Program-made: the position numbers and the translations under genes
Assembly: GCA_000469685.2 (NCBI GenBank)
Contig: LS997564.1
Coordinates: 14,984,091-15,048,090, forward strand
Direction: 5' to 3'
DNA: 64,000 nucleotides
Source of the DNA: Haemonchus contortus
Lineage: Eukaryota; Nematoda; Chromadorea; Rhabditida; Trichostrongylidae
Notes under the pieces: generated by a model
What the model was told of the DNA's origin: nothing
What the model saw: the letters and a program-made list of their open reading frames with translations, nothing else
Database searches by the model: none
Shown: in pieces, positions 1 through 11,000 of the stretch
Position numbering within the stretch: position 1 is the first letter of the stretch
Layout: every line of letters begins with the position of its first letter

Positions 1-711
1 TGAATGTTCACTCCAATGAAGGTAAGAAGGTTAACCGAACGTGGCTCGTTTTTTCCTCCTATACGGATGTAGAATCCAATATGACCTCAGTTGTCTGACC
101 TTGGTTATGGAGGTCAGAGAACCAAATTGTTACAACTGACTTCAATTCTGGGCATCGGAATGTGTCTGCTACATGCTATCAGCTTTCACTGCGACCTCAA
201 TATACAGACGTACTAGTGCTAGTTGATCATCAACGAGCCGTTCTTTTTAACGAGGCGTAGCAGGTGCTGCTGATCGTGAAACCCACTCATCTCACTAAAA
301 TTGCAATTACTCAATCTGATCCATCGACATGCCAACTGTTTCATCCGATTACGTAGGAGCGACTTCGTTTTTTGATAAATGACCCGTGGCGAATAGTTTC
401 AGCTGCAGAAAACTATTCACCGTGGGCGGTGATAGGAATCGTCACCTACGACTCCCACCGTCTTAGGATGACTGGAGTTTCCGAGTGTCCCAAGACGGAA
501 TTAAGCAAAATTTCTAAAGATGCTCATAATTACCTTCATCATAACTTTAGCGTTATGGCGAGTTGCCTACGCTTTGAACGTTCATCTTCAGGAATCTCCT
601 AGAAGCTCGAATCTTTCGACACGTATTCGCTCGACAATGTCCCCTTCCCACACTTAAGAGGTTCCCTCACAGATCTTTTGCAAATCCTATACACTTAGTC
701 TAAAGAATGAA

Positions 712-1006
712 GGATAAAGTCTTGGGGCTTTAATCGATCCCGTCTGAGGGATGTGCCCTCACATTCGTCGTCCATTCAGAATCGTAGTGGCGCATTGAAT
801 ATGTATGTGGCCTATACAGTGACTTACAGTGTTCATCCGATGTATGTACAAGTCAGTGCTTTTATCCTCCCAGACGAGTCTTATACCTATTAAACGGCCA
901 CGGAGGGACGAGGCTTGGTTGCCTGGACGGATATCGACGTGGGTTTGAAGCACGAGACCATGCTTATGTGAAGTGCGCCATTTGCCACTATACCTCCTTC
1001 CTCCTT
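712..1006 (-). repeat. tRNA-derived SINE copy
   Basis: Reverse-oriented copy of the family best seen at 7,508-7,815. It shares the body words for 'cagtgcttttatcctcccag' and 'gtatgtggcc'. At its right end is the complement of the tRNA-like head, including a degenerate B box (gggtttgaagc) and A box (gccatttgccactatacctcc). It lies upstream of unc-49 cassette A. Confidence 0.75.
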
Positions 1007-1238
1007 TGAGTGGGCCGAATTCTTACGGCATACGGAGCACAGCACACATAGTAAGTAGCTGCCAGCAAATATGAATATTTCAACTACTTGATCTACAACA
1101 CTTAGTAGTAGTAGTTAGTATTTAAATTTTTATATACGCTCACAGGTGACTACTGTGCTTCCCATGCCCCAAACTCGGCCTACTGCTAACTATGAGCCAA
1201 AGTTCGCTAGCCTAATTCCTAGAGCCTTTCAGCGAATC

Positions 1239-1512
1239 TTGGTACATGTGTACGGGGGACGAGCGATTCGTGCGATTCTGGGGCAAATTGCGCGGCGAAA
1301 TTTGCGATGATTCAAACAACTCTGGCGTTTATCATTGAGGCACAAACTTGAAGTAAAGTACTCCAGTAGGGTCGGACAGTCCTACTAACCTGCTTCACTT
1401 CAAGTTTGGGCCCAAATGACAAAGTTTCGTCCAAATCGCACCGAATTTCGCCGCGCAATTTGTCGCGCGCACCTAGAATCGCACGAATGGCAACACACCC
1501 CATGTGTACTTG
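1239..1512. repeat. Foldback element with nested inverted repeats
   Basis: The outer arms pair over about 70-80 bases: 'cgtgcgattctggggcaaat' near 1,268 faces the complement of 'cgcacctagaatcgcacga' near 1,468, and ggtacatgtgtac near 1,241 faces catgtgtactt near 1,501. A second pair lies inside: 'acttgaagtaaagtactcc' near 1,346 faces 'ctgcttcacttcaagt' near 1,390. No coding capacity is visible. The structure suggests a non-autonomous foldback or MITE-type transposon. Confidence 0.65.
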
Positions 1513-2226
1513 CAATAGTCTGCAATTATCCGACGAATGTGAAGTGCTTTATGAGATTGGTTACTGCCCCCAATTCAGGAAAACTTCGATGATCCTGAAA
1601 GGTGGAGTCTACGATAGTTCTAAGGCATCTAGCCTAAGTGAATAGTGGGAGCCACGGTGCGAGTGAGTGCGAAAATGGTGAAGAAAGCGCGGAAATCGAC
1701 GGATTTCAAGAGCTCTAGAGCTGTGAGGGCAGAAGTGGCGAGGAAGGGATATTTGGACGATATGTCAGAAGGAAAAAGAGATGTGCAATTGCAAGTCCCT
1801 CAAAAAAAAACCGTCGCAAACTGAAATTTTGTGGGAGTCTCTCAAATAATCGTACTGTTCCTCGGGATCTCGAGGCTTCATTGTAAATGCGGCAGCCTCA
1901 ACAAGGCTATCATAACACGGACACTTGTGGGTATGTACATCGGTCAAAGCGTTTCTGGAGTCCTCATAATGCTCTGTCGAAGTCGCATTTTGACCCGACA
2001 ATGTCCCACGTGCTGTCCTCGTAGGCTAAAGGTTCATACTAAGGGGGAATCTTAAAACCATTTTCATCGTGAACTGGGCCTGAAAGTCTTTGTAAGAAAA
2101 GAGAAACTTTCTTCCTCATGTACGTACAAAAACTACGAAAAATATTAATTAATTTTTATCCACTATATTCAGTTGCACGTTCGAAGCTCTCAACGATGGA
2201 ATCGTACTAGTTGTCAGTTGTTCCAG

Positions 2227-3631
2227 GCGTATGTTTCATGATGGTATTCTGTTCGTTAGTCGAATACGCCGCGGTGGGCTACATCAATAAACGAATGAAA
2301 TTGCAAGAGAAAAAGAAGGAAGACAAGTAAGTTATGAGAAAATAGAAGAACAGGTACGTCGTTGCCGACAAACCTTCATATATCCGCCATCTACTCAATT
2401 TTCGAAAAAAAAAACCCAGCAAGTGACGCGTGGCGTTCAAGGTGGTGAACACGCTAGTCGGGGGCGCTATTGCAAAATTCGTACGCAACTGCTCATAGAA
2501 AATTTCTTACTCCCCTTTCTTTTCGCTTGACAAAAGGGTGAGTGAGTCGTATCAGGACCAACCGAGTCGCCGCGCAATTCCTGGTGCGAACTAGACAATG
2601 GGCACCTCCTGACCCATAACCCGGTGAACATGTGGGTGCTATACTGGTCATCTATCGGTAAACTCCTCCCCTCTGACTTACAGGGCACTAATGAAGTGAG
2701 TGAAAAGGTCAGATACCTTGCTTCTCCCCACTATTCAACGAGTCCATTGATTCAAAACAAATCTATTCATTCTACATGTTTCCGGCATTCTATCCTTCTA
2801 GACTCAACAGTATTGAATGGGCGATCTCTCGAGAGAAGCGACTCCGAGTTACTCGATAGTAGATATGCTAATTTGTAGAGTTGTGCACCTATTGAATCCA
2901 CTTTTTAGTGTAGAAGCTGTATTTGATCATCTATAGAAACAATCACTAATAATTAACCTCACGGACAGATAACCTAGAATAATTCCACCGCATGGTTTTT
3001 TCATGCCAACTGTTTCAGAGCTACCGTTGGTGTATCATCACCAGTTGAACCGCCGCCGTCACGTACCGTCTCCATGCCAGCCTATTTCAATCGAGGCTAT
3101 CGGCCATTTTACTCGTCAACGGATACTAACTCGAATCTTTACATTCCCGAAGGACAACGACCTCCACTTACCCTGCAGGTGCCGCCTCCTGTTCGAGTGC
3201 TGCACCGCGTTGCACGTATACCTGCTCGCACGATTTTTGCCTGTTCCGACTGCGTGATGAATATTGTGTTGTTTGAGTTGCAGCTTGACAAAAATCTTTT
3301 GACACGCTGGCTGCTTTGTAATGACGGTTTTTCAGGAGTTGGACTGCCAATGTCCTTTACCGCCCCCGGAAGAATCATGCTTGAGGTATGGTTTTTCCAG
3401 TTGTCATGAGACTCTTCAGTTCGGATGTCTTGTTGCTATCACCCTCAGAGCATCAATTTCAGTCGCGGTTCGGGAACCTCAACGTTGACGATGCTGAAAC
3501 CGATACGGGCACGTCGACGGTTCACATGGAAGTGCCTTCTTCGACCATCGAACATAGACAAATATTCTCGGTGGAGCTTTCCCACTGTGAGTTCTCCTTA
3601 CAGTTTTATTCGCTGCTCACGGGTAATCTAA
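2227..3631 (+). pseudogene. unc-49: unc-49 cassette A, partial GABA-receptor C-terminal half
   Basis: These are the end parts of a Cys-loop ligand-gated chloride channel subunit, a plasma-membrane GABA receptor. Exon 2227-2326 encodes TM3 (CFMMVFCSLVEYAAVGYINK) followed by a basic run, and ends at GTAAGT. An exon from 3019 encodes the cytoplasmic loop, with MPAYFNRGYRPFYSSTD. An exon from about 3466 reaches the pre-TM4 motif NIDKYSRWSFPT. Phase is compatible between the first two. Compared with cassettes B and C, no TM1 or TM2 exon is found in the 2.2 kb upstream. TM4 is not open: after SFPT the frame runs 14 residues to a stop, while a TM4-like LFAAHG sits in another frame 19 bases on. It may be a decayed A cassette, or a functional one with distant exons and a misread TM4 junction. 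In the C. elegans unc-49 gene three alternative C-terminal halves follow a common N-terminus, which is why it is named A. Confidence 0.6.
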
Positions 3632-3885
3632 TACTAAGCCTCTTTTTTGAGCCCAGCCGGGTTGAGAAAAATCCGATGATATTGATATTCCTTATAGTAG
3701 CGAGAGGATGTCCTTTATAAACGGGTCCTGGAACCCTAGAAAATAGGCCATACGGTGCCGAACTGTTGTGCACTATATCGGCAATGTTAATTATTTTTTG
3801 CCAAAAAGGGTGGTCTTCTATATTCCCATGTAATAGGCTCCATTTTGTGTGCGCTCGTCTATGAATAGTAAAGGGTGAATGTCGG

Positions 3886-3956
3886 GCATCGGTGGTTCAG
3901 TGGTAGAATGCTCGCCTGCCACGCGGGCGGCCCGGGTTCGATTCCCGGTCGATGCA
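3886..3956 (+). tRNA. tRNA-Gly (anticodon GCC)
   Basis: A 71-nt cloverleaf. The acceptor arm GCATCG pairs with CGATGC, the D arm has the A box TGGTTCAGTGG, the anticodon loop CTGCCAC puts GCC at 3918-3920, and the T arm has a perfect B box GGTTCGATTCC. There is no intron or CCA. All invariant positions look intact, so it is probably a functional gene. It sits in the + direction between unc-49 cassettes A and B, thus probably inside an unc-49 intron. Confidence 0.96.
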
Positions 3957-4304
3957 GTGTTTTGTTTCTTCCCCACGTTCTTTTCAATTTATTGCTTAGG
4001 GATACAAATAGCGCACTCTCAGTCATTAGTCGTTTTACAAGATAATGTTCACATAAATCACTCGGGAAAGTGCAAAATGGGAGTTCCCTGAGGGATAACC
4101 TCTTACTAGTCTGTCCCCAGTTTGACAAATACACGGGATTGCATGAACACCTGACGCGAGAGCATTTCAAGTGCTAGACTGTACCTATTGCTCATATCGT
4201 GGGGCAGAGACAAATGGGTTCAGGGGAAATCCGCATGAAACCGTGGTGCGCCATACGGATTTGCCGCTTTCCGCTTGCGTAACATACTGTCTGACGGGGA
4301 CCAT

Positions 4305-4545
4305 AAAGGATAAAGGATAGAGTCTCTGGGTGGCAATCACTCCCGTCTGAGGGATGCGCCCTCGCATTGGACTCCCATTCAGAACCGTAATGATGGATTG
4401 AATGTGTGGCCTAGACAATGTCTTGCGATGGCCAGCAGAAGTCAGTGCTTTTAACCTCCCAGTCGAGTCTGGTATCGATTGGCCGTCCCCGGAGAGCAGG
4501 GAATCTTGGTTCGCCTAGGCGGATATCAATCACAGCAAGACTTCT
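4305..4545 (-). repeat. SINE copy, head truncated
   Basis: Shares with the family the tail 'ggataaaggatagagtctc', the phrase ccgtctgagggatgcgccctc, and the central gtcagtgcttttaacctcccag. The tRNA-like head is not recognisable at the right end. It is inserted between cassettes A and B. Confidence 0.7.
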
Positions 4546-5033
4546 GAATACTATATTCGTGCCAGGACCTGAGTCTCCCATCCATGCCCTTGCCTTATGA
4601 TTCAGTCAATATTCATCGAGACTCAACGGACTGACTAAATCGCAGCTTTTCAGCTCTTCATCCTATTCAACGTCGGCTATTGGAGCTATTTCCTCAGGAT
4701 CAGCCACAATGATGCCGTGCTCACGACCGACTTTTGACCCATCGATCGATTGAATCTAGTTTCACAAATATTGAAATTTCGTTAATAAACCCGTACCATA
4801 CCGATCTTTCCCAATGTCGCCCATCAGGTGTCTCGTATTCAATCGTCAGACAGTCATTGTTTTTTGAACGGGTAACGCCTTTATTTCTTGATTCTCTAGG
4901 GAATACCCATATAGACCTGGTGTAACTGTCACACATTCTATGACACTAAGCACTAAACTAACATTTCTTCTGAAGAATTCCTTAAAGAAAATCGATCAAT
5001 CGATATTCTATCAAGGATATCTATACATTTCAG

Positions 5034-8000
5034 ATGGTTATACAATGGCTGATATCGACTACTTCTGGGGACGACAACGATCTGATCCACGGCAAAGTGC
5101 AGTCGTATTCGGCAACTTTATGCTACCACAATTCAAGCAGACTTGCTATCATGTAAATTACACACAAGCAACCACATCATCAGGTAGGCGCAGTTTCCCA
5201 TGAAAACGTTTTTCATAACGAGAAAAGGTTTCGATCATGATCGCATGCAAATAATGTTTGCAAGAATTTAGGGATTATTTATTTGTAATTTATATTTGTA
5301 AAACATTTCCCTTGAAATATGCAAACTTGTAACTGTTCTGAAAAAGCTATGAGACGATATTTTTGAATTGACTTTCGACTCGGGGACAATGTACTTTTGC
5401 AAATACAATGTCAATCAAAATCATATAGTAATGATAAAGTATAAGTTAAAGCCTTTGGCGTTTGGATGAGTTTTTGGCGATGGGAATCCAATTTTTGGAT
5501 GCTCCCCTGCTATCAACTTCCATTCTGGGTCCTAGTGACGTTTGGAATGCGTATGTGGCCAATTGACCATGACTTCCACTACTTGCGCTAGCCGGTCGAT
5601 GTATTGAAGCTCGAGAGAGCTCTGTCTGGTTTTCCGATCTTGGAATCTTCTGTGTCCGCTCTAATTATGAGCGTCTGAGAGGCAACGCCAAGAGAAGCAG
5701 ACATGTAACAGAGCTTTTATTATCAGTAGACTCAATAATTTTTTACTTCCCTTTTGTGCAACAAAGAAGAGGACATTGTCCCAGGCGATAAGCACCTGCG
5801 CCATGTCACCTATTTTTCTACCACTCCGGCTTATATGGAAGCTGCCTAGGCTAGAATGAGCAAGGTGCATAGTGATCATGTCCCCAGTTATAAGACAACA
5901 GCTCGCTCGTGCTAGCTCTCCAAGATGGGAGACTACAGCCTCGAAGATAAAGAAGACCTGGACGCCATTCACAACTCAGATTGATCTAGTTACGGCTTGC
6001 AGTTCCATAACTGAGACTGGTTTAAAGAAGCTAGGAATTCAGAATAAGTGGAACGATATGTACCGTACCGCTTAAGTCTGCCGTTGGTGATGGTATGTGG
6101 ATGCCTGCTTGACTCTGCTTGATTTGCATAAACTAAAGAGCTTGCTGAAACATTCCATTGCTGGTCAAAAAAAGTTAGTCTTCTACAGCAACATTCACAG
6201 GAAATCGCATCGGGTTGTTCAGAAGAAACACCGAGATTCTCGAAGATGTTCATCCCATGTGCATACAGTAGCGCTCAAAAGTCTTCGGTGAAATGCTTTG
6301 ACGCTTTTTCGTTCATAACTTTTTTCTTAGTAGACCGAATGACACGAAATTTGGATATGTCTAACTAGAGCATATTTCACCCTACCCAACCCTATTTCAC
6401 CGCAAAGCTGCAATATCCACAGGTAGAGTAAGGTGTTTGCTGCGGTAGCAGATTTTGCTAAAACTAAAGTTGTTGGCGTCTGCACTTATTCGCACCTTAT
6501 GTGCGTTTTTCTCATCTACTGTGTTCGGCATTACCGCTCGTACACTTTAGACATGACAAAACGGAAAGAGATTCTAGAGGGACCATCACCTGTATTTTTA
6601 GTCGATTCTAAGTTCATGCCCTTTGGAGTATCTGGAACATGATCAGATTGCAGGTTAACAGTGATAAATATTCACAATACACTCACGCTCCAAATATAGA
6701 AATTTGGCATGATTAGATCCAATATGAAATGAGTTACGACTGGGAAGTCCGGCTGAGGAGCCATTTCACCGAAGACTTTTGAGCGCTACTGTAGGTTATG
6801 CTGGCAATCTGGTGGGATGTACGTGGGTCATCACTTGGGAACTGCTTGACGAGGAAGCCACCCTCGATGCCCATCTCTACACCCAACAGCTACGTAATCT
6901 CAAGCGGACCATCGATCAGCGGAAAGGCATCCACAAAAGTCTACTTGCAGCATGGCAATACCACTGTTTTCAAGGATGGCGATGTCGGAGCTAGTGCAGC
7001 ATGAGTGGGACCTACTCATTCCTCGTTCCACCCGTGCATCGTTCCTTCCGACAGAGTGTTCCCGATAAAAACTCCACACTTGGACGAAAAAATCTTCGAG
7101 ACCAGAATCCAACTCGAATCCAGTTGACGTCGTATTTTGCGTATTTTGCCTCACCCGAATCGTTTTGTAGAGACGTCACCTACAGGTGCCTGAACGCTGG
7201 CTAGAAGTAGTCGACAACGGTGCCGGTTATATTTGACCTTGTTTGTTTGTGTTTGCACATTAATAAATCACTTAGTCAAAAAATGGACGAGAACCTTCTC
7301 GCCAACTTATGATAATACAAGTCAGTGCTTCGATACACCTAGCGAGTATAGCACCAATTAACCCACCTCGAGAGATGAAGGCTTGTTCGGCTGAGGCGAA
7401 TATGAATCCGAGATTCGATGATTGGGACGTTTACTTCATACTCCACCCTCCACCCAATGTTAACAATGCTAAAGTAAACAATAGTACGTTTATATGACAG
7501 CTAGTTCAAGGGCGGAGGTGGTGTAGTGGTAAGAGGTGCACTATATCACACGCACGAACAGGAGTTCAAATCTCGGATCGATGCCCGCTTAGGACAACCA
7601 AGCCTTCCATCCCTCCGGGGTCGGTGAATTGGTACCAGACTCGTCTGGGAGGATAAAAACACTGACTTGTACATCGGCTGGCCACCGCAAGTCATTGTAT
7701 AAGCCACATACGCGCTCATTACGCCACTACGATTGTGAATGGAAGTCGAGTGCGGGGGCGCATCCCTCAGACGGGATTGTTAAACGCCAAAACCTTTATC
7801 CTTCACTTTTATGATAGCTAGTTTAACGAGCATGTTTTTCTGCTCAAGCAATTTTTGCCTTGTCAAAAATGACCGTGAACTTCTGCGTCAAATTATGATC
7901 AAATATTTCCTTTGTTATAACTCAGCCGTTTTGAAGTCACGGCTCGTAGTTATGAGGTGAGGTCGTTCACCATTTGGTACCTCTAGATTGCCATATGGCC

Positions 8001-11000
8001 TGCAACTTTCCATTTCACTTGTGCAATAATTCTGAAAGCATTTCAACTGCTTTCGAGATGCAAAAACCATTGCTGAATCATTTGAATAATGTGAACAGCT
8101 TATGCCGTTTTGGAACTTGAAAATGACAAAAAGTAGATGCTGGAATTGCCTATCTTATCGACTTGATACTTCGCTGCGTGGATTTAAAGTCAATCAGGAT
8201 GAGAAATCAAATCAACAGTATATTATGGCCTGTTAAACAGAAGCGTCTCCCTCAAATGGTAGATTGATTGGAATAACCGAAAAAGGGGCCGTGATTTATT
8301 GTATAGTTGAATTATGGTCCAAAGTCAGAAAAAAAATGTCATGGATGCATATAAGGGCTGCAGAAGCGCGGGAGACGGGCAGAAGGAACGGTAATCGATC
8401 CGCCGCACGCGGCTGTCGCGGAGCATTTGCGTCGCTATAACAGTTCTAGCGTTCTTCATACAGCTCAATCGTTGTGCGCTTATTAATTTTGGGATGGTTC
8501 TACTACTAGTTCTGTTGTTCTTGTATTCCGCACTTGCTGCTGCATTTTGCTACATTCCTTCGCGCGCGGCGTCTTCTCGCCGCGACGCGACAAAGTCGTT
8601 CCTACTGCACCACACCCTAGCAGCGCTAGTGCGAGTTTTGGTATGGGATTGAGATAATGTTAAGGGTCTGACCATAAGCATAGCCCAAGAATTGAATCCA
8701 TGCCAGATACCCAACTTTGTCGACTGAGCATAACTTGCATCCCTCCATTGTCGGCTTAATGACTTCGGGCTTGTACGGGGGAATACGGTGTGGCCTGGAA
8801 CTTACCAATGTTTCCCTCAACCTTACTGTATTGATGTCAGTTGCGCAATCGCATTCTCAAACAACGATTTCAAACAGCAGTCAATTTGCCATCGCTCAGA
8901 GAATTCAGTTTTCATAAAGTGAAGTTCTATTTTAACCGAATTCATAATTTTCTTAGTGAACTCTAGTGAACGAACTTTATCAAATGACTCGTATTTTCAG
9001 GGTCGTATAGGCGTTTATACTTTGAAATTCTTCTCGTCAGGAATATGGGTTTCTATTCGATGAATATTGTCATTCCTTCTATGCTCATCGTTACTATTTC
9101 ATGGGTAAGTAACGAATTACCCACTGTACCAAGCTCTACAGCTCACCCTATTCAAAGGCTACTGAAAATACTGCTTGAGATGTTATACAGTCCTACCTTC
9201 TAATAAGACGTTCAGGTATCTTTTTGGTTGAATCGGGAAGCGTCACCGGCTCGTGTCGGCCTTGGTGTCACCACTGTGCTCACAATGACCACTCTCATCA
9301 CCACAACTAATGTGAGCCTCTAGTAATTGCTATGTTTGTTCCCGGATGAAGTTCTGTGCGTGAAAGCTTCAGAGTGGATGAGCTTCGCGGGTGCTCCTGA
9401 GGAAAAAAATTCGTGAATTTGTCAGTAGGGCTTGCTAAGGCCCCATTTTTGCCCTATTGGGAGGCAGTTATCGGGTTTTCTTTTTTAAATTCTAAATAAC
9501 TCTGGCAGTGGCTTGACGGATTGGTACAAAAGGCAAATTGCTTAATTTCAGAACTCCATGCCAAAAGTCAGCTACATCAAAGGATTGGATGTCTTTCTGA
9601 ATTTTTGGTGAGTTCATTTTATTCTGAAGAATTCCATCTACATTGAATTACTTGGAAGTTTTTAGTTTCGTGATGGTTTTCGCTTCATTGGTCGAATATG
9701 CGGTCGTATCGTATATGAACAAGCGAATTGCTCTTCGACGAGAAAAACGACGGCGTCAAGCCGAACAACAACAACGGAATGAAGTGCCGATGTTCAGCAA
9801 TCCTGTTACACCTAAACAACCCAACAACAATGTAAGCCTTATCTTTGCTTTCACTTTTTATACTTGTCTTTGAGAATTTTTTTTGATTAATCGGACTACA
9901 CCAAGGATCATTCCTCACTACTGTTCGTTGCTGTCACAAATGCCCTTAAAAGAGACCTTCACAAACCAGCGCCATAGATACTTCCTTGTGCCAACGACCT
10001 AATACTGCCGGTTGAAGACAAGAATGTACTTGAGCAGCAGGTGGTCCGACCGTGTGGCATTATTCGGACTCCGGTTGGATGTCAAGAAGACCACATTCGC
10101 CAAACGATATTCTTTGGAAAGCATTCAAGCAAGGATAGCATTCAAGCATGTTAAACACCAGTTGTGGGCCCGTTTGCCTTGATTGGTGGCATTATACTTG
10201 ATTTTCCTATCTAAGGCAGAACCCCAGCGCCTACCTATTGGATATGAAGTGTTTTCTCTTTTGCTAGCATTTTATAATCGACTTCAATAACTAACTCTTT
10301 TTCAACTAATCAGTGCGTGTTTGAAGGTTTACGAGATGGCGATGATATCGCAGAACTCGACACCGGCGAAGACTTTCGTTCCGCATGTGAGTGCAGTTCT
10401 AACTGTCTAATTAATTCAATCAGACTAGTATATAAGCCCCTATTCGCAACAAGTGAGCGTACGGTCGCGAGACGGCTAGGTCGGCACGAAAATAGCGAAA
10501 AAAGCAGAAATAGGCTGTGTGACTAACGCTTTTGGTTTTCGATTTTTTGTAGTGCAGAAGGTTGGATATGCATCTGCCTGCCGAACTGTGACATACTAAA
10601 GCTGCGTATAAGTTTTCCTGAAAGAGCCTTTGATTTACTGAATGAGAGTACTTATTGTAAGTTCTACCAGCTACAGGTGTCTGTTCACTATATACTTTAT
10701 TTTACCCTGGACCAGGTTTGTGAGATAGTGACTACAGATCTCTGCGCTTGAATCCGCTGAGATTTGCAGCCACTATCTCACGAACGTGGCCAAATTACGA
10801 GGTTTTGTAGACAGACAATTCCTTGAATGGACCCTAGCAAATCCCGATGAAGAGCGGACTGCAGAAACAGCCGTATTCAAGTCACTTCACATACTTTGAA
10901 ATGCATGGGATCACATGTCTACCCATACCATGCACGGTTGTAGTGAACAACCCTACCTACATATATACATATAGGGTGCGGCAAAAGCTCTGGCAACGGT

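Larger units (their letters stand above)
1..2226. other. Non-coding; upstream flank or intron of unc-49
   Basis: No exon resembling the Cys-loop receptor ligand-binding domain, TM1 or TM2 can be read here on either strand. The stretch holds a SINE copy (712-1006) and a foldback repeat (1239-1512). Because the first recognisable exon downstream encodes TM3 of a receptor subunit, this is probably intron of a gene that starts left of the window. Confidence 0.6.
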
